Below are positions 1-6,611 of a stretch of DNA of 32,399 bases, piece after piece. The notes below the pieces were generated by a model. That model did no database searches. It was given only the letters and a program-made list of their open reading frames with translations, and was not told where the DNA came from. The DNA comes from an uncultured Candidatus Poseidoniales archaeon (GTDB lineage: Archaea > Thermoplasmatota > Poseidoniia > Poseidoniales > Poseidoniaceae): assembly GCA_905181785.1 (NCBI GenBank), contig CAJIZC010000024.1, forward strand, positions 1 through 32,399, written 5' to 3'. The stretch's first letter is position 1; every line of letters starts with the position of its first letter. Both the position numbers and the translations under genes were made by a program.

Positions 1-2
1 GG

Positions 3-3000
3 CTCATGCCAGTCAACGCTCCGTTCATTGCTGGTGCAATGGCTTATGACGTACAGTTCCTTGTTCAAATGCAAAGCAACGCAACGGCAGGGTTGCTCGA
101 AGTTCAACAGGGTGGGCCAAGCCTTGCGCTTGCAGCCTCTTCAGGGCCAACGCATCATCGAGTGACCCACTCGGCAACATGCACACCCTCACCAGACTCA
201 ACTGAAGCCAACCTTGCGTCGTGCAGCCTCGCTGTCGTCATGTCCGGTTCCTTCACCGCCACCTTGAGCCAAGCGGTCATCGTAGGGAACCAGCAAACCA
301 TTGAACGTTCGATCACCCAAAGCCTGCTCAACGGCGTTGCTGATGAGTTCAAGGCTGGAAACAGTTCTTCCACGGTTGTTCTTCCCCTCAGAGCGACAAC
401 TCAGTTTGGCTCGGTGGCGGTCAACTTGACTGCGTTCACCCAACCGCTGCTTGTCGATCAGGTGCTCCCAATTTCCCATCAGCGTTGGTTGCCTGAACAA
501 ACGGTAGTGTTCCACACACAACATTGGCGCGGGGACGCCAACCAGCCTGAATCCGATGCACCAGACTTCAGCTCGCTGGAATTGATGCTTTCACCAACAA
601 AGCATCACAGCGACGCGCTGGTCCACGTGCAAGCCATCAACCTCGATACAACCCCGCAACTGCGCCAACTCGGAGGGGTTGCCTTTGCTCACCTTCTTTC
701 AGAATCGTCGAGCGTCACATGCACGCTCAACGTCTGCAACGCCACTTGGGCGCTGCAAAGCACATGGGATTTTGATGATGTGGACGACGTTCATGTTTTG
801 GCGCTTGGCACCGATGTGAACGGCCTTTCAACAGGTCCAGCGCATTCATACCGACAGACTGCGTTCAACGAGATTGAAAACGATCTCGAAGTCGTCAATT
901 TGATGATCACAGACGAAAACCAACGCAACCTCAACGACTGGTCCAACCCCCAATGGCCGTTCCACCTGAACGCCAATCACAGCCTTCTCGCCACAGGAGC
1001 AGTGCGGTTCCAAGGCATTGCTCAATCCTATGTGGCACAAGGTCAGGCGGAAGTCCGCCTCGATGCGACGGCCGTGCCTCCAATCAACATCAGCGGTGGC
1101 CCAAATGAATGGCCAGCGGAGCCGGTAAATTGGTCCTCCTCATGGCTTGATGAAGTCGATTCCAACGGTGGCTTCTCCATTGCCATGAACGCCCCCGGCT
1201 TCACAGAACAGGTGCCCTCTGGAACTCGAATCATGATTTCAGCCCACCTTGAACGCAGGGGCCCAATGGGAGCAGCCTCCGCAACAAGCCTCGACCAAAC
1301 GCCACGCTCAAGCGATGTTCCGTTCGTCTTTGACCGAATCAGGCCAAGCACGATTTCCCTGCTTGCCCTCGATCCTGGTGGCTACGCTCCGGCCGACAAT
1401 CACATTTGGATGAAGGGTCAAGATTTGGCGTTGCGCGTCACGCTGGCGGATGCGGAAGGCTTGGACAACACGCTTCAGATGCACACCTGGCTCGAAGCGC
1501 GCGATGACGTCAATTTTGACGGCGTTATGGATGCGGAAGAGTACAACGTCCAAACGGTGACCTTCAACAGTGGTTTGAGTGAAGCGGTCGTCGACCTCCC
1601 GCTTCTTGGTTGGGCTGACATCACCGCAGGAGGCTCCTCAGGGCGAGCGAGCGTTGTCATTCGAGCCAATGATTTGGCAGGGAATGCGCTTGATGGCGGC
1701 GGTGAATTTGGTTCAAACCAAGACTTGGCCACGGTGTATGTGCAGGAGCGTTATGACAGCACTATTGACACAGAATCACTTGAATTTGATTCGCTTGAGG
1801 GGGTGTTGATGCTAGGCCATCTTCACCATTTTAACTTCACCATCACCGATGGAAACGGTATCATGTCCCTCGATAAAATGGAACTTGCCTTGCTTGGTCG
1901 CGACCAAACGAGCACTTGTTTCATTGAGTATCAACCAAGGTACGCTCAAGTTACTGCGGATGAGCCCTGCTTTGAAACCGAGCCAACCGTTTCGATTGAA
2001 CAGCAAGGCAATCAACAGGCTTGGACGGTCTCGATGGCGTTCCGATTGGCTTGGAATTTGACTGAATCCCCCCTTTCACAAGCCGCTGTGCCTTCCTTCA
2101 AGGTGTTTGATGAAGGCCAAGACCTAGGTTTGGGCCTTTCCCGATTGACGGTTTTTGAATGGAACACGTCCTTTAGCCTTCAACTCCAATCGGTCCTGTT
2201 TGAAGACCTCACACTCCCAATCGGGGACACTGGCAACGATCATCTGTGGGTTCATCGCAATGACATGCTCCTTTTGACGTTAGAATTGACCCACCTTCAC
2301 ACGCAGGTGCCTGCTGAATTTGTTCCAAATTCGCTCATTGGCCACGCTGTGCTCTCGGATGGGGAACGCTCGCTTCTCTCAAATTTGACCTTCGATAATG
2401 AAGGCCACTCCCAGTCTTCAATTCACATCAGCGGCGATGTGGTAAAGCACAACACCGGCTTCATTGAACTCATTTTTGAACATCCGTTGCTCATGTATGA
2501 TCAACGCATCAACCTCACCATTGACAGGTTTGCACCCCAGCTTACTGTACCTCCCGGCACCTTGGTAATCGTTGATTCCGATGCACTCGCAGCGCAAGAA
2601 ATCATCGTAATCCTGAGCGATCAAGAAGGGTTAGGCGAAGCACCGCTCACCGCGCATTGGCACTTCATGCGCCAAGGGGCTCCCATCCCGAACAGCCAGG
2701 GTTCTGCCCAAATCGACAAATCCGCGGGTACAGGGACAACCAACACCTATGCAGGAACCGTGGACATGAGCCCTGACGCAACGGTTCTTCTCGAACGGGA
2801 CGATCGGGTGCAAGTTTGGTTTTCTGCGAGCGATTTAGCTGGTCGCAACATCACTGGTTTTGGTACGAGTGAATCACCAATGACGCCCGCCTTCAGGTGG
2901 GTCGCATTCGAGCCACGTTTCGACGACATCAAGGTCACACCTTACAGAGCGATTGTTGGCGAGAACATCTCGATTTTTGTTCGCGTAGCCAATGAGGGAT

Positions 3001-3410
3001 TGCTTGGGGGGAACATCACGGTTCACCTTGAAGATGCTGACGGAAGGGTGCTCGAACAAAACACCACCCGACTTGAGCCAGGGACATGGGTGGAATACGC
3101 TTGGAGCGTCGAAACATGGGGCACAGGACGCCTTGGTTTGAATGTCGTTTTAGTCGACGTGACAGGCAACATACCCTTGCCAATGGGGGAGGTGAAATCA
3201 ATTCCTGACGCCAATCAGGGAGCAATAAACACCCTTGGTTTTGCTGTCTTAGTGGTGATCCTCGCCGCCGGCGTTCTCGGCTTTACGCTCTACCGAAGGC
3301 AGGAGAGTCTCAATGAATTCACCAAAAAGCAGGTTGATGCTGCTCTTCTTGAACGAAGCCAGCCACCCCCAAGGCCTGCAAGTTTGGATGACCTCGATGA
3401 AGAGCAATAG
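3..3410 (+). CDS. Large surface protein with C-terminal membrane anchor (5' partial)
   Basis: The frame is open to the left edge and the first ATG (position 6) is not followed by a signal peptide, so the true N-terminus probably lies outside the window. About 1,134 residues are visible. Most look like beta-rich extracellular sequence with many N-x-S/T sites. Around residues 501-512 there is a calcium-loop pattern (D501, N503, D505, D509, E512) of EF-hand/dockerin type. Residues about 975-1068 resemble a CARDB-like adhesion fold. Residues about 1077-1096 form one hydrophobic helix followed by RR and a roughly 38-residue charged, proline-containing tail, so the bulk should face outside and the tail the cytoplasm. 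No catalytic motif was seen. It could be a structural cell-surface or adhesion protein; the exact role is unknown. Confidence 0.8.
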   Translation, partial: LMPVNAPFIAGAMAYDVQFLVQMQSNATAGLLEVQQGGPSLALAASSGPTHHRVTHSATCTPSPDSTEANLASCSLAVVMSGSFTATLSQAVIVGNQQTIERSITQSLLNGVADEFKAGNSSSTVVLPLRATTQFGSVAVNLTAFTQPLLVDQVLPISHQRWLPEQTVVFHTQHWRGDANQPESDAPDFSSLELMLSPTKHHSDALVHVQAINLDTTPQLRQLGGVAFAHLLSESSSVTCTLNVCNATWALQSTWDFDDVDDVHVLALGTDVNGLSTGPAHSYRQTAFNEIENDLEVVNLMITDENQRNLNDWSNPQWPFHLNANHSLLATGAVRFQGIAQSYVAQGQAEVRLDATAVPPINISGGPNEWPAEPVNWSSSWLDEVDSNGGFSIAMNAPGFTEQVPSGTRIMISAHLERRGPMGAASATSLDQTPRSSDVPFVFDRIRPSTISLLALDPGGYAPADNHIWMKGQDLALRVTLADAEGLDNTLQMHTWLEARDDVNFDGVMDAEEYNVQTVTFNSGLSEAVVDLPLLGWADITAGGSSGRASVVIRANDLAGNALDGGGEFGSNQDLATVYVQERYDSTIDTESLEFDSLEGVLMLGHLHHFNFTITDGNGIMSLDKMELALLGRDQTSTCFIEYQPRYAQVTADEPCFETEPTVSIEQQGNQQAWTVSMAFRLAWNLTESPLSQAAVPSFKVFDEGQDLGLGLSRLTVFEWNTSFSLQLQSVLFEDLTLPIGDTGNDHLWVHRNDMLLLTLELTHLHTQVPAEFVPNSLIGHAVLSDGERSLLSNLTFDNEGHSQSSIHISGDVVKHNTGFIELIFEHPLLMYDQRINLTIDRFAPQLTVPPGTLVIVDSDALAAQEIIVILSDQEGLGEAPLTAHWHFMRQGAPIPNSQGSAQIDKSAGTGTTNTYAGTVDMSPDATVLLERDDRVQVWFSASDLAGRNITGFGTSESPMTPAFRWVAFEPRFDDIKVTPYRAIVGENISIFVRVANEGLLGGNITVHLEDADGRVLEQNTTRLEPGTWVEYAWSVETWGTGRLGLNVVLVDVTGNIPLPMGEVKSIPDANQGAINTLGFAVLVVILAAGVLGFTLYRRQESLNEFTKKQVDAALLERSQPPPRPASLDDLDEEQ

Positions 3411-3442
3411 TCAAGAACAGGGGGTTCGAGCGGAGAACACAA

Positions 3443-3524
3443 GCCGGGGTTCCCGAGCGGTCAAAGGGGGTGGACTCAAGATCCTCTGCGTAAAGCTTCG
3501 CAGGTTCGAATCCTGCCCCCGGCA
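3443..3524 (+). tRNA. tRNA-Leu (anticodon CAA)
   Basis: The acceptor stem GCCGGGG pairs with CCCCGGC and is followed by discriminator A; CCA is not encoded. The T arm is GCAGG-TTCGAAT-CCTGC, and the D arm contains GAGCGGTCAAA between CCC and GGG, a class II leucine pattern. The anticodon loop CTCAAGA places CAA at 3477-3479, reading UUG. A 13-nt variable region stands between the anticodon and T stems. The anticodon stem GTGGA/TCCTC has one T-T mismatch at the second pair. The gene follows 32 nt after the large surface-protein gene on the same strand. Confidence 0.93.
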
Positions 3525-3541
3525 CTCCCATTCCAAACGCT

Positions 3542-3596
3542 GTGCTGCGACAGTGTCGAGCACGAGTAGAACACCTCTTTTCGGAGTCCATTTTTT
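3542..3596 (+). terminator. Candidate terminator downstream of tRNA-Leu
   Basis: A hairpin (GTGCT, bulged G, CGAC / GTCG, AGCAC; 3542-3563) starts 18 nt after the tRNA and is followed by T-runs at 3577-3580 and 3591-3596. Archaeal RNA polymerase stops mainly at oligo-T tracts, so the T6 run is the more likely signal and the hairpin may be incidental. The next gene is on the opposite strand, which fits termination here. Confidence 0.4.
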
Positions 3597-3670
3597 CATT
3601 CAAAACGCCTTACTTTTTCCGGCTTTGACCCGCCATTACCTTGCCCTTGTATGTTTCTTCTGCAACCTGC

Positions 3671-4123
3671 TTAAGGCGTGGCGGCTTTGATTTGCAGCAT
3701 GGCTTCCAAGCCAATCGCTCCTGTTCCTCTCAACAGCGTTTCTTTCGTTGCGTGGTCGATCAAAAACCAGTAAATTGTGCCGTCGGATGGAATGCCAGCA
3801 TCGTCCATGAAGGCTTTTTTGTCGAGGTAAACCGTAATCGTGCGTTGTCGTATTCTGAGATCAGGGATGCCTGCTCGCATCAATGCGTCCAGTCGCATTC
3901 GCCGGAACGCAGTGGCTCGTTGAATGACAGGGATTTCCAAGATCGAATGGGTGTCGTTCATGTTGTGCTGCTCCAAAAGTTCAATCGATTCGTCAACAAG
4001 CCTCTGGTGCCACCTCTGGAAAGCAACAATGAGGACAATGGGTTGCTCTGAAAAATCATCAGGAACCGTTCTCGCTTGCTTGTTCAAATTCTTCCCTTCG
4101 ATGGAGGGGAATCGCTCAGGCAT
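3671..4123 (-). CDS. Small cytosolic protein, possible thioredoxin-like fold
   Basis: The 150-residue protein has no signal peptide or membrane segment. The order of elements (strand IVLIVAF, a helix beginning RWHQRLVDESIELL, strand HSILEIPVIQ, a basic helix, strand ITVYLD, strand TIYWFLID, and a final GTGAIGLEAMLQI helix) is reminiscent of thioredoxin-like or ATP10-like proteins. The CxxC redox pair is absent, and the protein has no cysteine at all, so a thiol redox role is unlikely. It is transcribed away from the M24 peptidase gene, and the 160-bp gap between them holds an inverted repeat. The family assignment is by visual pattern only; treat it as a hypothetical protein. Confidence 0.6.
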   Translation of the reverse strand: MPERFPSIEGKNLNKQARTVPDDFSEQPIVLIVAFQRWHQRLVDESIELLEQHNMNDTHSILEIPVIQRATAFRRMRLDALMRAGIPDLRIRQRTITVYLDKKAFMDDAGIPSDGTIYWFLIDHATKETLLRGTGAIGLEAMLQIKAATP

Positions 4124-4182
4124 GATATTCTTAGGCGGCTTTGACGCTTAATCATTCGTCACATCTGCATGCTTCGTGGATG

Positions 4183-4201
4183 GATGCGATGCAATCGCAT
4201 C
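4183..4201. repeat. Inverted repeat in the divergent intergenic region
   Basis: GATGCGAT and ATCGCATC form a perfect 8-bp inverted repeat with a 3-nt spacer (GCA). It lies between the starts of two divergent genes (4123 minus, 4284 plus), where an operator would be expected. It could equally be a short RNA hairpin in a leader. No regulator is identified. Confidence 0.45.
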
Positions 4202-4283
4202 GCCTCATAGGGGATGCTTATCAGATTCTGAGTTCGAATGGTTCTTCCGTTCACTTGATGGAGGGGTGGCGCTTGGTTGTTTC

Positions 4284-5336
4284 ATGCGTGCGGTTGCCTT
4301 CCTCTTTGTTGGGTTGTTGCTTTGTGCACCTTGCGTGTCGGCTTGTGAGACAGAGGCGGCAAATGCTTTGTTGGGTAAGTTCCCTTCACCCACCGGCATT
4401 TCCCCTGACAAGGACGAATCCATTCGGGAAACCACTCGCTTAGCAGGCATTGGTCATGAGACCGCTCGTTACATGCTTTGGCGCGTGCTCATGGGGGAGC
4501 AATTCACAGAATTAGAAATCGCACAAGAAATCGATCGCTCGATGGAAGACAACGGGTCCAACCCAGATTGGAAGAGTTTTGACACGATTGTAGCAAGTGG
4601 TGCGAACGGTGCCATTCCACACGGTGACGATGAACACAACGGTGCAGGGCCAAAATTTGTTGAAATTGGCGACGTTGTTGTGATCGATCTGGGCGCCCGC
4701 GTCAACGATTGGGTGAGCGATGTTACCAGAAGTTATGTTGTTGGCCCAACCACCAACGAGACCATCATCGAAGTCTACATGGCGGTGTACGATGCACAAA
4801 ACCTCACGTTCCCTGTGATTGAAGCAGGCACACCAGCTTGGGTCCCAGACGACATTGCTCGGACGCACATCGAAGAACAAGGCTATGGGGAGTACTTCAT
4901 TCACAGCCTTGGCCACGGATTCGGCGTTTGCGTTCACGAACCACCTTTGCTTTCCAGTGGCACCGATGATCCCCTGTTTGGTCTTTCATACAATGAACAA
5001 CCGCTTGCAGTTTGGGACGCGATTACCGTTGAGCCGGGCATCTACATCGATGGTTGGTTTGGTGTTCGGATCGAGGATGATTTCCTCGTCAACCAAGAAG
5101 GGCATGAGTTCCTTACCGAAACCCTCCCGCGTGACCTTGATTGGTTCATGATCGAAGTCGAGGATTATGAGCCACTTTCTTGGCACACTGATGCAACTCA
5201 AGATAAGGATGAATCACTGATTGGAGAGGTGATCCCCTTCCCGATCACAGGGCTTGAGTCCCTGCTCCTGCTGACCCTCGTTGCTGTTGCGTTCCACCGT
5301 CGAATTGACGAAGTCGCTTCAATTGAACTCGAGTGA
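4284..5336 (+). CDS. Secreted M24-family metallopeptidase (Xaa-Pro / Met aminopeptidase fold)
   Basis: The ATG at 4284 is chosen because it begins a clean signal peptide (MRAVAFLFVGLLLCAPCVSA) just before Cys; an in-frame extension upstream to 4176 would bury it. V-S-A-C also fits a lipobox, so the protein may be a lipoprotein. The 350-residue product carries all five pita-bread metal ligands: D135 (VVIDLG), D146 (VSDVTR), H211 (SLGHGFG), E250 (VEPGIY) and E264 (RIEDD). A dinuclear metal aminopeptidase or dipeptidase activity outside the membrane is therefore expected, likely releasing amino acids from peptides. Near the C-terminus LESLLLLTLVAVAF forms a membrane helix followed by HRR, so it may be held at both ends. 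Substrate preference cannot be read from sequence. Confidence 0.88.
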   Translation: MRAVAFLFVGLLLCAPCVSACETEAANALLGKFPSPTGISPDKDESIRETTRLAGIGHETARYMLWRVLMGEQFTELEIAQEIDRSMEDNGSNPDWKSFDTIVASGANGAIPHGDDEHNGAGPKFVEIGDVVVIDLGARVNDWVSDVTRSYVVGPTTNETIIEVYMAVYDAQNLTFPVIEAGTPAWVPDDIARTHIEEQGYGEYFIHSLGHGFGVCVHEPPLLSSGTDDPLFGLSYNEQPLAVWDAITVEPGIYIDGWFGVRIEDDFLVNQEGHEFLTETLPRDLDWFMIEVEDYEPLSWHTDATQDKDESLIGEVIPFPITGLESLLLLTLVAVAFHRRIDEVASIELE

Positions 5337-5339
5337 GGC

Positions 5340-5573
5340 TCAAATTCGGGTAGGAATACCCATAGCGCGAACAACGCACCATCCGGCGCGCGCTTCGAAA
5401 ATGGTGAAAGCGGCTCCGGCAAAAGCACCGGCAGTTGCGACCAACCAAAATGTGCCAGAAAGCAGGCCTGTCGCCAGCCCAATGCCAAGTGCGGCACTTC
5501 CGAGAACACCCAGAATACCGGCTTTTAGCCGTGCTGCTTTTCCTGCTGCGTCGATGTTACATTCGAGTGCCAT
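5340..5573 (-). CDS. Small two-helix membrane protein (DUF2892-like)
   Basis: The 77-residue protein has a short polar N-terminus (MALECNIDAAGKAARLKAG), two hydrophobic helices and a C-terminal WCVVRAMGIPT. This layout resembles DUF2892/YgaP-type small inner-membrane proteins, whose function is unknown and some of which are fused to rhodanese domains. It converges with the M24 peptidase gene, with 3 bp between the stop codons. A TATA-like GATATATC about 25 nt upstream suggests a leaderless mRNA starting at the ATG. Confidence 0.7.
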   Translation of the reverse strand: MALECNIDAAGKAARLKAGILGVLGSAALGIGLATGLLSGTFWLVATAGAFAGAAFTIFEARAGWCVVRAMGIPTRI

Positions 5574-5593
5574 GATTCTTTCTCAGTGGTTTC

Positions 5594-5601
5594 GATATAT
5601 C
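5594..5601 (-). promoter_or_regulatory. TATA box of the DUF2892-like gene
   Basis: GATATATC is centred about 25 nt upstream of the ATG at 5573, the usual TATA-to-start-site distance in archaea. The mRNA would begin at or next to the start codon. No ribosome binding site is seen before this ATG, which agrees. Confidence 0.5.
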
Positions 5602-5655
5602 AAAGGCTGTTTTTCAAACTGGGCTTAAGCAATGATAACTTCGCTTGAGAATGGC

Positions 5656-6375
5656 TCATTCCTCAGCAAGAATTGCTTCAACGAGGGGAGCGAACGTCGA
5701 GCCGTGGGGGAACGGAGAAACCACGTCTGCGGCCTCCTTGACAGAATCAAACGCTCCGCCTACGGCCACCGACCAACGAGCGAATTCAAACATCGGGAGG
5801 TCATTGGGGGCGTCGCCTACGCACAACACATCATCAGCGCTCCAACCCATTTTGTCAAACATCACCTCTAAGCCGGTGCCTTTGGAAAGGTGCGGTTCCA
5901 TAAGGTGGATCGCAAATCCCGTTCGAACAACTGAGAGGTGGGACCATTCACTTTGGGAAATGTGGTGTTCAACCGCTGCAAGGTCTTCGTCAGGGAACAG
6001 GCACCATTCACTTTCTCGCCAATCATTGGTTTGAATGCCGTTGGGGTCAAGCCCTTCAATCTGCAGAGCGAGCCATTGAGCGGCTCGTTTTGCTTCGCTT
6101 CCATCGGCTCGAACAATCGGGCCACCCCAGGACTTGTGCCAGAGCACACCACCGTTTTCACAACAAATTGGGCCGCTTAATTTGAGAAACCGCCAGAGGC
6201 CATAGGTGATGGCGCGCACGTTGCCGGTCGACAGCACAACTGGAATTCCAGCATCCTCAAGTTTTCTCAAAGCTTGGATGGCCCCAGTGTCGAGTTGCTT
6301 ATGGCCATCGGTCAATGTACCATCGATGTCGACGGCCACCACCTTTGGTCGCCAACCCTTCGGGAGCCACTCCAT
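5656..6375 (-). CDS. HAD-family sugar-phosphate / phosphoglycolate phosphatase
   Basis: The 239-residue form starting at 6375 (MEWLPKGWRPKVVAVDIDG) fits the size of archaeal phosphoglycolate phosphatases of the Cof-like HAD branch; the open frame continues upstream to 6534 but that extension does not look like family sequence. Motif I is D16-x-D18-G-T-L-T (nucleophile and acid/base), motif II lies at LSTGN (49-52), motif III is the Lys of HLSKGTGL and motif IV is GDAPNDLPMF. A substrate-selecting cap sits between motifs II and III. Known archaeal members remove phosphate from 2-phosphoglycolate, but sugar phosphates are possible. The gene is divergent from the P-type ATPase gene. Confidence 0.85.
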   Translation of the reverse strand: MEWLPKGWRPKVVAVDIDGTLTDGHKQLDTGAIQALRKLEDAGIPVVLSTGNVRAITYGLWRFLKLSGPICCENGGVLWHKSWGGPIVRADGSEAKRAAQWLALQIEGLDPNGIQTNDWRESEWCLFPDEDLAAVEHHISQSEWSHLSVVRTGFAIHLMEPHLSKGTGLEVMFDKMGWSADDVLCVGDAPNDLPMFEFARWSVAVGGAFDSVKEAADVVSPFPHGSTFAPLVEAILAEE

Positions 6376-6611
6376 GCCCCTGCGAGGAAAGAAGTAGGCG
6401 TAAAGATTGGCTTCAACCCGTTTGGCGAGAACGGCAAAACCCTGCTTTTGTACACCGGTTATGTTGAAAGCGCCGACCTCATTCCAACACTGTGCGTGAT
6501 GAGAAGGTTTGGGGCACTGAATATGGCCAATCAATCATCGACTGGAAAGAACGATGCATCAAGCAATGACAGATGGTAGGCATTATCTGTGGTGCGCGTT
6601 TCCATTCAACC

